From: Thunnus maccoyii
Lineage: Eukaryota; Chordata; Actinopteri; Scombriformes; Scombridae
Assembly (NCBI RefSeq): GCF_910596095.1
Contig: NC_056542.1
Coordinates: 33,120,457 to 33,184,456, forward strand
Length of the DNA stretch: 64,000 bases
Direction: 5' to 3'
In this document: positions 12,605 to 25,460 of the stretch, piece by piece
Numbering within the stretch: position 1 is the stretch's first letter
Layout of the letters: each line of letters opens with the position of its first letter
Position numbers and translations under genes: made by a program
The notes under the pieces: model-generated
The model's input: the letters and a program-made list of their open reading frames with translations, nothing else
Told to the model about the DNA's origin: nothing
Databases searched by the model: none

Positions 12605-12985
12605 GCATTAGCATTAGCATCCCTATGTATGCTGCAGTCACAACAGTAGATGTAATCTCTCTGGGCAGATAGGAAGGTCTACATTTAACTATGAGGTATT
12701 CAAGGTTAGCAGAGCAGTGCCTCTCGATAATGGCATTGTCCGTGCACCAAGCTTGTTAACATAAATGCAGAGTCCCCCATGCACCTCTGGAGTCAGTAGC
12801 TGTTGTATCTGCCCTGAGGATGTAGCAGACCAGTAGCTCAATGGCACTATCAGGGATGCTGCTGTTAAGCCATGTTTCCATAAAAATCATGAAATTGCAG
12901 TTCATAATCCTTTTGAGTGGTGATCTGCAGTCGCAGTTCATCCATGTTCACCAGAGACTGTACATTGGCAAGGAAAATGCTGGGT
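12605..12985 (-). pseudogene. LINE endonuclease (APE-type) fragment
   Basis: The minus-strand translation reads 'FMETWLNSSIPDSAIELL', then 'RADTTATDS' and, after frame changes, 'LEYLIVKCRPSYLPRE' and 'VVTAAYI'. In fish non-LTR retrotransposons the AP-endonuclease domain carries 'fTETWLnp.ipDsai', 'RaDR.a' and '.y.PP.a', which nick the chromosomal target. The last motif is degraded here. Only about 125 codons remain and no RT follows, so this is an isolated fragment of a different LINE from the one at 8696-10925. Confidence 0.75.
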
Positions 12986-14756
12986 AGAGATAGCCAATGA
13001 GGAGTTAGTCCTGAGTTAGTTAGTTAGCGTCATGGTATTAGCTGTTACTGGTGAATGGGGCCATTTTCTGTCAATGGTAGTGTGGCAAGACTACGAGGGT
13101 TAGATTTTACTTTTGTTAGTTAAGTGTCCGACAACACCATCTATGGGCATTTCACCCCTAGGAAATTTATTAAAAAGGACCGCCACTCTAAAATTGGTCA
13201 CACAGGTAAGAGTAATACCAGAGACTGACGTGATTCCAAAAATAAAGTATACAAAAAGAAGTTCATTAACAACACTTTAAAATTCACAGCTTACAGAAAA
13301 ATCTCTTGATGGTGATACAAGTGACTGATAGGAAAATTAGTGGCAAGATATTGCACGATCCCTAAGGGCCTTTTTAATTTTTAAGTTTGCTGGTAAAGTG
13401 TATAGACTAGGCACAGGGCTGAGGGCTCACCAGGCGGAGGTAGCTAACTGAGGGGAAGAGGGAAGGATCCGGATACTGCACACATCACATGTGAAAGCCC
13501 ACACATCATTGATTGACACCCCAAAGTGCACTACTGTACAGGACGTGAAGGGACCACCACGCAGGGATCAGTCAGCCACTCGCCACTGACCCATAGCTCC
13601 TGTCCTAGTAAAAGAAAAAAAAGAAGCAAACATTCAGTTAAGGCAACGGGGCAAAAATAAATAAATAGCAAAACTGCCCCGACACCACACAACACTGGTC
13701 CCAAAAGGTCACCACCAAGATTGATCGTGCTCTAAATATCACTTGCACACACACACAGTGAACCCAATAACCCAAACCAAAACAAGAGAAAAAAAATAAT
13801 AATCAAAGATTAATAGGTTAGCTGATGAGTCAGTTTTTTCCTGGTGCAGCTTTAAATCCTTCACTCAACTCTTGTCCAGGAAGTTACTCCATGCATGCGC
13901 AGCAGCGGGCACGCACACACACACACACATACACACACGGGAGAACCCCCAGACAGAACAGCGACAGAACATCAACAGAACAGCAGTAGCGCAGCGGCCC
14001 GCTTCAGAAGTGGAGCCACCTGCGGTAAACTATAGACTGAAATTATTACTCCGAATTACAATTGGATGAATTAAAACAGTGAGTTCACACATACCAGTAA
14101 GTGAAGGCGCAGCTTCCCAGGTGACGCCGCCAAGAGAGGCAGCTCGATGACTGCTAACAGCAATCAGAAACCAAAGTCACATTTTCTGTGCAGCCAAACA
14201 AAAAGCGCGTAAGCGCCAGACAGAAATGAGCCAGCCTACCTCAGGAGTCCAACGCAACGTGTGTAGTACGCACGGCTCTGAGGCCACACACTCCTAGCTG
14301 CCAACCTCCGGCCGAAGTACAGGCCAACTCTGCTGGAGCAGAAAGCACATAAGACACACCACTAATGCGACCCAAAGATGCAGCGATGCCGTCGGAACAT
14401 ATCTGACAAAGTGAACGGAGGAAGCTCGACAACCATCGAGAACCCTCGCCCTTTCAAAGAAGTGAGTAACGATGACACCAAACCTAATTGAAAATAACAA
14501 GTTAACATAACGATGATTGGTGATGGATCGCTTGTTAACTAGTCATTTAAGTTACATTTTTACTGAAGTAAGTCCACATTTACCTAGAAAATAGGTGCTG
14601 AATTAAACAGTGGCTCCTAGTGTTAACAAACATTATGATGAGTTTATAAATTATACTACATTATTAAAGATTAAACCAGTAGTTACAACCACCTACAACA
14701 AAAAAAGCTGCTTATGCATGGAAGCATCAGTTTTAACAATGTACTTTTAAAAATAT
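12986..14756. other. CpG-richer spacer with a CA microsatellite
   Basis: Holds a (CA)n tract at about 13911-13937 and a GC/CpG-richer stretch at 13850-14460 that differs from the AT-rich surroundings. It may be part of an unclassified transposon, but I could not find terminal repeats or a coding domain. Confidence 0.4.
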
Positions 14757-15115
14757 ATTTAATATATCAGTCACAGCCCAATTTTCTGTAAAATGAGTAC
14801 TTTTACTTAAGTACTTTAAGTAAATGTAGCTGATAATACTTCTACACCTTTACTTCATTTTAAATGCAGAACTTTTACTTGTAATGGATTATTTTTACAT
14901 TGTGGTACTGATTTTTTTGTTTTGTTTTTGTTTTAACTTAAGTAAAGGATTTTAATACTTCCACCACTTTTGAGGTATTTGTACTTTACTTGAGTATTTC
15001 CACTTAAGTATGCTACTTTATTCTTCCACTCCACTACAATTCAGAGGAACATATTGAACTTTTTACTCCACTACATTTATCTGACAGCCTTACTTATTAC
15101 TGTTCAGATTAAAAT
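14757..15115. repeat. Common fish repeat rich in 'acttaagta' motifs
   Basis: Contains many direct and inverted copies of motifs such as gtacttttacttaagtact, taagtaaaggatttt and tttgtactttacttgagta, plus 'cttccactccactacaatt'. This signature belongs to a very abundant non-autonomous DNA element in fish genomes. Termini are approximate. Confidence 0.6.
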
Positions 15116-16994
15116 GTAAAAAAAAAAAACATGATAAATAAATAAATGAATAAATAAATAAATCAATGTCTATGTGGGACTCCTTGCCATGTGTCAGATG
15201 TTGTTAGCAGTTCTGCCAAAAAATATTTTCCCTCTAAACTTTTCATATGGTTTCAAGTAAATAACTGTTCAAGACCCAAGGAAAAACTCCCCAATGTTTC
15301 CCTATAAAGCATACAGTGTGTTTAAGGCACATCTTAAACACTCAGTTGCTTGTGGGACAATAAACAGAGGGTTAAAGAGTCCTGAGCCCTCTGGCAGTAG
15401 GTGGAGTTGGGGTGGCAGTGGGTGCCTGCAAGCCGAGCAAGACAGACAATGAGGAAGAGTACCATTTATTAATGAGAAGAGGCACAATAGAAGGTCTGAA
15501 CGCATACAGTGATTGAATGAATGGGATGAAGTGGGAGGTAGGAGGAGAAAGGAGAGGCTTCACCAGAGAGAAAGGCATGAATGATCCTGGCTCAGTCTCA
15601 TCATTGAACCACAGTAAACTTACAATTGAAAGGAATTCACACACCAGGTCAGCTCTACATGCCTTGGACTGACAATTTTGGCCTGATGGCAGCATTAGAG
15701 GAAAGGTCAGAGGTTTAATTCATCCTCTGGGGACCATGAATATCCACAGCAGACTTCACAACAATCTGGCCAGAAGTTATTAGGATAATCTTGTAGCTGA
15801 TTAAAGTTTAAACAGACAGACTGGCATACTCTAACAGTGCCATTCCTAGGCCCTGCTTCTCGCAAAGCAATAATTCAGAGTGAGATGACAAGCACCGTGG
15901 GCTATTCTACTTTATTGGTGGACGGTGATGGCTGTCTCCTTTTTTCTGTACATTCTGGGAGAGGAGAATGGAGCCCAAAGCAGTTGAGAGTATTGGCTTC
16001 ATGAGTCAGTGGTTCAAAAAAAAATAAAAAAAATCAACCAACATAAACCACTACACCAACAATGAACAACGACAATGAAAACGTGTTGCAGGTTGAGGAC
16101 ACCAAGGGATGAAGAACACATCATCAAACTCACAGATATGCTGTCAGGGAAAACAAAGAGTAGTATTAAATGAATGTTTCTCTTCCAGCATACAATTGAG
16201 GGCATGTTCAGTTCAAGGGTGGAGTGGGACCCATGAGAGGTGGAAGAGCTGGGGACAAAAAACAAACCTGTGAACAGCTAAATGTGATCTGACCCAAACC
16301 AGCAAAAACACATGGAGACTGTCAAATCAGCTAAAGGACATTCTATTTCTATTAAAACAGGGTTTGACAAAAAGAAACTTTCCTATTTAAAATGCAAAGT
16401 GTTATCTCTCAAATAACCAAAAAATTATATTTTATATTATATTTTTTATCATCTTCACTGCAACTGATGTCCATCTTTAGTCTTAAAATAAAAAAGGTAC
16501 AATCTTTTTTCACACTGTGAAAATAATCTGCCAGAGGGTAAAATAATTCTCTCTTCTTTTTGCTTCCAATCTTTTTTTTAAATGTGTTTGAGACAATGAT
16601 TGGATTTTTTATTTTTTAAGGAAGAATTTCATGCATTTATTCTGATATGGATAAAACTGAAAACTTGAATATAGGATTAAATGGCATGGACTTCAGCTCT
16701 ATTCTTGCACACTTGATCCAACTAAGGGCCACACACTTTGATGCCTGCCCTGTTCAGGTAGATCTGTTTCTGCTGCTCAACCTGTCAGCATTAAGACCAT
16801 AATTAGATCAGATGTGCTAGAATAGAGCTGGAACAAAAACATTCAAATTTGGATGTTTTCAAAACACAGTAACAAAATGTTAATGAAAATATTATTGAAA
16901 AAACTAATTTTAAAAATGTTTTTTAAAGTTTAAATGTATTTTTTATTTCATAACAAGTACATTACTATCCATGACTCCAGCTTTTCACTTATAT
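15116..16994. other. Spacer without recognised gene
   Basis: AT-rich DNA with an (aaat)n-like patch near 15135-15165. Minus-strand open frames at 15302-15695 and 16014-16265 have no family resemblance. Confidence 0.45.
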
Positions 16995-17047
16995 GGATAT
17001 TGACTAATGACTGGAATTGATTCAATTCCAGTTGTTAGTTAATATCC
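16995..17047. repeat. 53-bp imperfect hairpin
   Basis: ggatattgactaatgact pairs with agttgttagttaatatcc across a centre reading ggaattgattcaattcc. The arms are about 26 bp with roughly four mismatches. It could be a small inverted-repeat element remnant or a structured RNA. Confidence 0.6.
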
Positions 17048-17669
17048 AGCCTAAAACTTTAGTGCTTGGTAGGACTTTGATTGTAGTGTCTCAACATACG
17101 TTTTATTTGCAACTTTGAGTCACTGATCAAATGATTTCATCAAGACAACACAGCAGAAAGCTAGCAAACGACGACACCCGGGAAACGTTAACAGCTAACA
17201 TCCTGAGTGTGGAACAGCCTGTCTCTCAGCATCATAATCCCTGGCTGTGGAGTCAAAATGGAGCACAAACATATATGTTTATTACAATCCAGAGAGAAAA
17301 AATATTAGAATTACAGATTTAAAAATGTTGAAAACAGCAGGGGGGTTAATGTGAGAGCAGGGGGGATGAGCTCAGACAGAAATGTTATTCAGCAAGTAAA
17401 AAAGGTACTGATAAAATGGAAGTAAGGCAAGTCGCAGCATGATCAATGTGCTACTTCACTTGTGAGCAGCTTACTGCATAGACGGGCAAAAGTCTTCAGG
17501 GTGAGTATAAGTAAGCAGAGCAGCGAGAGCCTCCTTCCAATTGTCTAGCTCACAGCTTTGCACAATGTCCCTCCAGTTCTGGGTCACCACTAATGATATA
17601 AGCTGGAGTTGTAGATTAATTAATTTCATTCATTCATTCATTAAACATAAACAAATATCAATCAATCAA
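17048..17669. other. Spacer ending in tetranucleotide repeats
   Basis: No gene recognised. Short (attc)n and (atca)n series at about 17623-17682 mark the junction with the L2 tail. Confidence 0.5.
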
Positions 17670-18960
17670 TCAATCAATTTTTATTTATATAGCGCCAAAT
17701 CACAACAGAAGTCATCTCAAGGCACTTTTCACATAGAGCAGGTCAAGACCGTACTCTTTAATATACAGAGACCCAACAGTTCCCCCATGAGCAAGCACTT
17801 GGCGACAGCAGTAAGGAAAAACTCCCCTTTAACGGGTAGAAACCTCAAGCAGAACCCGGCTCTTGGTGGGCAGCCATCTGCTTTGACCGGTTGGGTTGAG
17901 AGAGAGAAAGAAAGAGGGAAAGGGGGAGGGGGACAGAAGAACAACAATCATAACAATAACAATAAGTATAAGTAGCTATAGCCAGGGAAGGATGCCAACA
18001 GGACTGTGAAGGACCGCGAAGGCTCGGCCTGCATCCCAGGGTTTCCTGCGGGATGAGAAAGCACAAAAAACTCCAGGGAAGAAGCCAAGTTAGTGACATG
18101 CACTGATGGTACATGAATGCATACAGATGGAGAGGAGGAGGAGGAGAGAGGAGCTCAGTACATCATGGGAAGTTCCCCAGCAGTCTAGGCCTATAGCAGC
18201 ATAACTAAGGGCTGATCCAAGGCGAGCCTGGTCGGCCCTAACTATAAGCTTTATCAAAAAGGAAAGTTTTAAGCCTACTCTTAAACATAGGGAGGGTGTC
18301 TGCACCCCGGACCGAATCTGGAAGATGGTTCCACAGGAGAGGAGCCTGATAGCTGAAGGCTCTGCCTCCCATTCTACTTTTAAAGACTGTAGGAACCACC
18401 AGTAAGCCTGCATACTGGGAGCGCAGTGTTCTAGTGGGATAATACGGTATTATGAGCTCTTCAAGATATGATGGTGCCTGACTATTAAGGGCTTTGTAAG
18501 TTAGGAGAAGGATTTTAAATTCTATCCTAGATGTTACAGGAAGCCAATGTAGTGAAGCTAAAATGGGAGAAATATGATCTCTTTTTCTAGTTTTTGTTAG
18601 TACATGTGCAGCTGCATTCTGGACCAGCTGGAGAGTCTTTAGAGACTTGTTAGGGCAGCCTGATAATAAGGAATTGCAATAATCCAGCCTAGAAGTAACA
18701 AATGCGTGGACTAGTTTTTCTGCATCTTTTAGGGACAGGATGTGCCTGATTTTTGCAATATTACGTAAGTGAAAAAAGGCAGTCCTTGAAATTTGATTTA
18801 TGTGGGAGTTAAAGGACATATCCTGATCAAAGATAACTCCCAGATTCCTTTCCGTGGTGCTGGAGGCCAGGGTAATGCCATCCAGAGTAGCTATATCATT
18901 AGTAACATCCATTTTCTCACCATTGAAATGCTGTTCTTTTGCTTGCTTAAGTATTTTTGC
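17670..18960 (-). mobile_element. 5'-truncated L2 (Maui-like) LINE
   Basis: A 1.3-kb minus-strand copy. It ends in an (atca)n tail at 17658-17682 followed on the plus strand by tttatttatatagcgccaaa, the characteristic 3' end of fish L2. The 3' untranslated part lies at 17690-18235 and a single clean reading frame at 18238-18912 covers the RT C-terminus. A second, shorter piece of the same 3' region lies on the opposite strand at 53985-54300. Confidence 0.9.
18238..18912 (-). pseudogene. L2 reverse transcriptase C-terminal part
   Basis: An uninterrupted 224-codon frame. It reads 'RNLGVIFDQDMSFNSHI', 'AFVTSRLDYCNSLLSGCP', 'LQLVQNAAAHVLT', 'ILASLHWLPVTSRIEFKIL' and 'SRLKTFLFDKAYS', a nearly canonical fish L2 thumb and C-terminal domain. 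The fingers and palm with the YADD catalytic site are absent through 5' truncation, so it cannot reverse-transcribe. The good frame suggests a fairly recent insertion compared with the LINE at 8696-10925. Confidence 0.9.
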
Positions 18961-20312
18961 TGAGTTTCTTGAGCAGCTCCTCTACTCCACTGATAGAAAG
19001 CAGGATGACCTCAGCGTAGCGACCATCGTTCAGACACAGCTCCCTCAAAGTTACCGACCAGCAGCACCATCAGTATCTTCAGAAGAACATGGATTAGCCA
19101 TGAACCCAGAAACACACACTACAGTTACATTTGCGATCATGACAAACAATGACAAGGTGTAAAATATGTTAACAGAGCTAATGTGTTGTAATCACATAAT
19201 TAAGTGTGTTTACAGATGAAAGATTTTACCACATGACTGAAGAGGCCTGCTGGAGGAAAAGAACCCGATGTTCTAGCATCAGCAACCGAAGCTGCTACAT
19301 CAGAGTTCTGGAAAGACAAAAAAAGAGAGTATTTAACATTAAATATTCTATTGAACATTAAAGGAGCAGCAAAAACAATGACCATAAAGATTTAAAAATT
19401 GCTCGCATCAGTTTCTGGTATCCAGGTATTATGATCATTCCTGCATAGAAGAAGGGAGATTTTGAAAAATTTTTTTTAGAATAATGACATGAAATTGAAC
19501 ACAGGAAAATGTGTTTTTGTAGACATATTTCAGACCTGTGAATAACATGTGTGACTGAATTTTACAGTCAACCTACCTCTTGCAGTTTCTGCATGGTTGA
19601 CTGTCTTCTTTGGTCCAGCAGACTCTCCTACTTCCCATCTGCATACACACAAACACACATGCTCCAAACATTAATGCAAAATGTATAATATAAGGAATGG
19701 TAGCTGCCATGAGTGCAAATGACTCTTTTCGCTCTCACAAATAACACACATGGTACCTTGATAGTCGAGTTTGGCTAGCTCAGCCTCTCAGCTTGATTAT
19801 GCACCACCCCACATAAAACAGCCTGGGGCCATTTTTTAGTCCCAGGCCATCCCTGGTTGTATGTAGCATAAAATGTAATTTTATGTCTCTGCTGTGCACT
19901 CTCTTGCTGTCTTTCTAATGTACCGATCCATAAAATGGTGGGATGGTGCTACGCATGTGTAGAGCTGTTACACTATATGACACTACATCAATTTTACGTT
20001 GTTGCAACATATAGGTTTTCATCACACAGTAATATGTTCAGACAATCAATAGACGACGATTCAAAATGCCCGTGATCAACTGTAGATGTCGCGACCTTGT
20101 GCAGACATCACTGCGACATATATGTGCTTACTGGGATAGAGGCATCAGTATTACATTGAGACTGTTTCATAACTAAAAAAGTTAAAAGTTCCGTGTAGTA
20201 ATTTTAATAAGAAGTGCAGTGTAGTTTACTACTGCCTCATGTAACCTTACACATAATTCCAACAACAATAATAATAATAATACAATAATAATATTAACGA
20301 AAAAAGAGCTCT
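18961..20312. other. Spacer without recognised gene
   Basis: No family resemblance in either strand. An AT-rich trinucleotide patch occurs at 20263-20290. Confidence 0.4.
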
Positions 20313-20395
20313 GGTATAGGTATTGGCAGAAACCCAAGTTCAGGTATCAGAATTGGATCAGAACTGAAAACAGTGGATCGGTGCATCTCTAGATC
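20313..20395. repeat. DNA-transposon terminal fragment
   Basis: Reads ctggtataggtattggcag and ends ggatcggtgcatctctag. The terminal string 'ggatcggtgcatctct' is typical of ends of widespread fish DNA transposons. The partner end was not found nearby. Confidence 0.4.
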
Positions 20396-22899
20396 ATTCC
20401 AGTGACTCACAGCAAACCGAGCTGCACCTTACTGTGCTGGTAATTTTTATTAATCTTCTAAAACTAATAAAATGGCCAATGCATTAAAAAAAAAATCTAC
20501 ACCAGAAAGTGTAGTGATGGTAAGAGTGAAGTGTTATCATTTTACCTAACAAGGTGAAAAAGTCATTTTTTTTGTTTTAAACTCATCACCTTCATGGTTC
20601 AAACTCTGCTGACATTCATTTCCCCACAATGCTTATAACACTGTAATGAGGATACCCCTATCAGCAGTCCTGCGCCTTCTGTGTTTGATTGTGTTTAATT
20701 TCTGGGTGGTAGCTTTGTTTGCTGTGCATTAAATCATCCTCTGTCACAGGGCCTTCCAGGGGAGATTAGGTTGTAATATAATATGGTATTCAGGGGAGCT
20801 CCAAGAGAAAAATCCATTTACTCCAAAGTGAGCTGCAGCTTCTGTTGTGGCTGCTATGCATGTACATCACGATATGCCCGTGGCGCCTTTTGAGTACTTT
20901 AATATTCGCCAGAATTACATAACAATGCTGCCTTTGTAATCTCTCCTGATTGGCAGAAACTTCCATTAGGACTTTTCATTATACAGTACATCTCAATGTT
21001 TTCAATCTTCTAGTTAATAAATGAGAGGAAGTGCCATAACTCATCACTGTGTTCAAGGAGGTTCAAACAAGAATGTCATGGTGTTTTCCCCAGTTTTAAG
21101 GCAGCCAGATTCCCCAAGTTCCTTGCCACCTTTACTAAATTCTGACCATGATGGCAATAATAAAACTTATTCTGAGAGCACTGCAGTTTGCAGTTAGGCA
21201 TGTAAAGGGTAAGTGTACTGTGAAATATTATGCAGCAGATGTAGACAGGTGCATTGGTTAAAATGGAAGTGACATATATGAAAAATGTGGCTTTTAGTAA
21301 TTCCACAAGCCTAACCAATAGTAGGGCTAAAGAAATTTTGTGTGAGGGTTTTGCAAGAGAAAGGCTCATTAAGTACTTAAAATGGAAATGCTACATCCTC
21401 TGTGGAGCATGAATCTATCCATTACATTTTGACGTTTCCTGTATACAACTGGAGACAGAAACAGCACTCAATGAAACCTTTGGCCCCCCCTCAGGCCACT
21501 GTCACTGAGGTGTCTTCAAGCAAGTCCTGTCGAAGTTTCTTGTTACCTATTTTTATATCTTGCTTGCTTCTTTACATTGCCTGGTCGCTGCGGAGGGGGG
21601 CAGTGGTGGCTAACTAGCTCTGGTACCAATACAAAGAGGAAGATTACTGGCTTCCAGCTTCGATGAAATACTGCTACTCGATGATCTCTCCAGACTGTTT
21701 CAGTCGGCTGGTGCTGGTTGATGGTCATGGCTGGTTTTGTTGCGTCACTATTGCAATGGCCTCCGGAGCAGAGCCCATGTGATGCCAGTCAGGACTGTGG
21801 AGGACCATGTGTGTAGCCCACATTGGCTCCAGAGTCTTCTGTTGGGCTGATGGTCTCTTTTTGTTCCATTAGAGGCTGGCACATGCCCGGGTCTCCCAGG
21901 GAAAGCAGGATTCCTGGGGAAGAGCTCTTAAGTTGGGTGGGCAGATGTTGTGTCAGTCGAGCATTCTGGGGTTGGTTAGATGGCAGCTTGTTCACAAACA
22001 GATAAAAATGCACAGTGACCTGCCCTCTCTGTCATCACGCCTCACTCAGCTGGGGGGTGCTTGTGGCAGTGATCACAGCCAGGAATAGTGGCATTGCACA
22101 GATTTTTAGGCTGCCTCAGTCTCTCATCTGTACTTTTGTGTTGTCATTTTGTATCTCAGGGATATGACGTCAGGTTGTATGTTTCAGTCGGTTCTTGTTG
22201 TAACGTCTCTGCAGGTACTGTCTGGTTTGGATTTAGCAGTTAGGTCTGAGTGGTTGTATGCAGAAATTTGGGCCCAGCTGGAAGCACATCACGTTATTAA
22301 TGGCTTTCACCTCCAATAATGAAGACTGGTAGCGGGCGAAGCATGTACAAAATAGAAACAGTAGTAACCAGGGTGTAAACAGTTCTATGTGTATGTAGTG
22401 TGTGTGACCCTCTAACTGCATGCCCAGCTGACACCTGTTGTCAGTTGCTGGGCTCAGAAGAGAGCAGAGTGGTGGGTGAACCGCCTTTAAGTAGGGCATA
22501 CATGCTACTACCTGTTTGGGTAGTGAGTGCAAAGATCTCTCTAAGCATGTTGAGGTAAACCAAAAGTGAAGCCTGATAGCAAAGCCCATTAGAGAGCTAT
22601 GCGCATACTCATAGAACGAGTTACATTCAATTAACTACTATTTCTGGCTCCAGCTACACTGAATGCTGTAAACACAAAAGGCTAGACCTCATGTTTTTGA
22701 AATCAATTGCAAAATATTCTTTGCATCTTGGAACATAAGTACCAGAGAGCACACACAGAGCAAATGTACCAAAACAATCCAAGCTGTTCGAGAAGCTGCA
22801 CCAACTCCCACAAGTTTTCACCCCTTTTCTCTCTATTTCCTGTTTTCCCTCTCTCCACATTCCCCTCTCTATGCATGCTTTTCACCCTTTCTTGTGTAG
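20396..22899. other. Spacer without recognised gene
   Basis: Open frames at 21076-21369, 21789-22013 and 22233-22589 are without family resemblance or splice consistency. I see no classified element. Confidence 0.4.
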
Positions 22900-23043
22900 C
22901 TACTTATTTTCTCCTTCATCCTTCTCTCCCTCCTCTTTCTCTTATTTGAACTCATCTCTTCCCTTCATTCACACTCTGTCTGTGACCCCACTGCCCCTTT
23001 TCCCTTTTCATTTTCCAATTTCTCTTTCATTCTCTCTCTCTCT

Positions 23044-23091
<48 letters not shown>

Positions 23092-23160
23092 TCTTCATCT
23101 CTCTCCTTCACTCCCCCTCATCTTCCTCTCCCTCTCTTCTCTTTTCTCTATGCTTGTGCA
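22900..23160. repeat. Pyrimidine-rich tract with (CA)n microsatellite
   Basis: A strongly CT-biased plus strand over about 260 bp with a pure (CA)n run at about 23048-23089. The open frames through it are low-complexity artefacts. Confidence 0.85.
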
Positions 23161-23950
23161 CAAATGGGGGATTTACCTAATGCATATCACATCCTATTGC
23201 AGGAACTAGGGGAAATTGAGGGTAAGGCTATAGATTTCTTTCTTCTTGGCATCCTGGCCTGTCCCATGCTGGACTGGTTAATGAAGGGTTATATCCACTC
23301 TCACAGCATAACACCACAGCAAGAATCATTCAATGTCTACTCAAGTGCTACCGGGACAGAAATTGCCTTTGGAAGGCTGGAGTCACTTTGGAGCATTCTT
23401 ACTGGAGCAAAGTGACTTTCACTGCATAATTTTGCGTGCATATAACATTGTGGCAACTTGACCGGATTAAAGAACCAGCAACTTTTGAAAGGGTACTATC
23501 CCAAATAAGCACACAAGACATGACAACCAGAGTGTTTCACCCTCACTAACCACAGTACATGACAACAGAGAAAGACTGACCTGTGTCCCATTTCACTTCT
23601 AATACTGTGAGATACACAGGTCATCCTGGCCATCTGGACGCATCCCATGTAACTGCAACTTCCCTGGTTCTATTTAAGAGATACCTCTTTCACATGTCAT
23701 CCCCCTCTCCTTATCTTCCCATGTTTCCTATCACTCTCTGCTGCCAATGATCAACAAAGGCCAAAATAGCAATAAAATATGCTCGGAGTATTTCTTAAAC
23801 CAAATTAAGAAAACTCATACTCTCCTCCTCCCTCTCTGCTGTCTGTCCATGAGACGCTTCCTCTACCTCAATACAACGAAGATTAATAAAACTTTGTGGA
23901 GCTCACCAAATTGAAAGCGCCTGTCCAGATAGTGTCCCCACACATATATA
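23161..23950. other. Spacer without recognised gene
   Basis: No convincing exon or repeat. Confidence 0.4.
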
Positions 23951-24030
23951 AAGTACCGTCAAAGGTACACACACCTTCCCGTTTACTTAAATGAGAAGGT
24001 GTGTCCAAACTTTTGACCCAATGCTGTACA
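23951..24030. mobile_element. Collapsed Tc1/mariner-like miniature (about 80 bp)
   Basis: The left end taccgtcaaaggtacacaca faces a right end of ggtgtgtccaaacttttga followed by cccaatgctgta. The right string complements the well-known fish Tc1-like terminus 'tcaaaagtttggacacacc'. The two ends sit almost back to back, so the interior appears to be deleted. Confidence 0.6.
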
Positions 24031-24794
24031 TATTCTACATTTAATAATCCTTTCCATGTGACTTGGCTGACTGTTACTGTAAATAAAATCTTGGAAATGG
24101 AGAGACATACAATAACTTACAATTTCATGAGTTGACTGCCTGTACTGTCAAGTACAGACTAAGGTATCTGCCCCAGCTATATTACTTTTAGATAGTTGGA
24201 CAACATTGCTTTGGTGATTGTCACATGCCACTTTGTCTTTGAAGCATATGTCCTATAAGTCCTATTGTGTCTTTGCACAGCAAGAAACATGTTTCAAACA
24301 ACATGTAAAACTAAACTTAAAATATGCAACTGTTTGAATCCTAACAGTTCTTTATAAAAAATAGATGTCTTAACATGTTGACTAAGGTGTTAGAGAGCCT
24401 CACATGGGGGCACCAACTGTTGGATCTAGAGGAGCACGGCTGGTTATTAGTGATAAGAATGAATTATTCATAAAAATGAATACAATTATTAATATGTATT
24501 AATAATAACGGGGCATCATCCTGAAACTGGGACCAATAACCAGACAATAAAGTAGTCTCATAAAAAATTTACCTGGAATGCTAATATCTGAGGGATATTA
24601 ACATTCATGGGTGAATGAAGAATGTTTGAATTCAAGCTCTCAATCAGCCACTTTTCACAATATATAAACAATAATGACAAAAGACTTCTCTTTAAAGATA
24701 TAACAGTGTTTATTAAACAATAATAAAGTAAACAAGGTTAGCCGATGCTTTGATCAATAAATTAATATCCTAAAATCTAATTCTACCAAAACAA
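24031..24794. other. AT-rich spacer
   Basis: No gene seen. The stretch beginning tgttggatctagaggagc near 24418 could be an element end but lacks a partner. Confidence 0.4.
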
Positions 24795-24920
24795 AATATA
24801 ATAATATATATATAATATATATTATATAATAATAATAATAATAATATTAATAATAATAATAATAATAATGATAATACAATTATATATAATAACATAATAA
24901 TAATAATATATATAATAAAC
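24795..24920. repeat. AT-only microsatellite (AAT/TA mixed)
   Basis: Runs of ataataata and tatatata, with almost no G or C over about 120 bp. Confidence 0.9.
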
Positions 24921-25063
24921 ATACATCTATGTGCAGTGAAAACACATGCAAGCGGGAGCGCGTGTGTGTGCGTGTGTGCACTTGTATTTATTACTTCGTG
25001 GGGCCAAGTCACAGGGAACACACCAATGCCCTCGTGAGGCCCAAAATGGTGGGCCCAATACCT

Positions 25064-25106
25064 GAGGCACATCAGGGGAGCTCTAGAGCCTCCCCTGATG
25101 TGCCTC
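25064..25106. repeat. Perfect 17-bp-arm palindrome
   Basis: gaggcacatcaggggag at 25064-25080 is the exact reverse complement of ctcccctgatgtgcctc at 25090-25106. The 9-base spacer and its flank form gctctagagc, itself a palindrome. It lies in a GC-richer block (24930-25280) that may be part of an unclassified element. Confidence 0.9.
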
Positions 25107-25415
25107 TTCCTTTTTTTCCACTTGCCCCACAAGGTGATAAAGTATGGAAACGTGTGAAAAGTGTGGGTGAAATTTTTGCTCTCTATTGCCCCCTATGCCT
25201 GGGTCTGCTGTATTGCCACAGATACACACTACAGGAAGTGTGTAACATTTTAGCCAATGAGACATTGCCTTAAACCTCAAGTGCCAGGTGGATTTATGAT
25301 GGTAGATGGTAGATCATTTTAATACATTTATATTTATTGAAATATGGTGATATCTGTACATATAGAGCCCCAAAGGCAGCCCTGTTGTTTTGTCCAATGA
25401 AATCATGCTAATGTC

Positions 25416-25419
<4 letters not shown>

Positions 25420-25456
<37 letters not shown>
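25420..25456. repeat. (TA)n microsatellite
   Basis: An alternating TA run of about 37 bases, followed by catacatacacacac. Confidence 0.95.

Positions 25457-25460
<4 letters not shown>

Noticed and set aside
15302-15695. Candidate minus-strand gene
   Set aside because: Two overlapping open frames without domain, splice support or repeat identity.
17541-18413. Plus-strand 144-codon and minus-strand 89-107-codon frames
   Set aside because: They fall in the L2 3' untranslated region or out of frame with the L2 reverse transcriptase.
23048-23089. CRISPR-like direct repeats
   Set aside because: Plain dinucleotide repeat without spacers; nothing in the window has CRISPR structure.
22871-23209. 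112-codon open frame
   Set aside because: Runs through a CT-rich tract and a (CA)n microsatellite (His-Thr repeats); no real protein signal.
24400-24770. Possible LTR beginning near tgttggatctagagg
   Set aside because: No matching end, no TATA-to-AATAAA layout and no target duplication could be seen.
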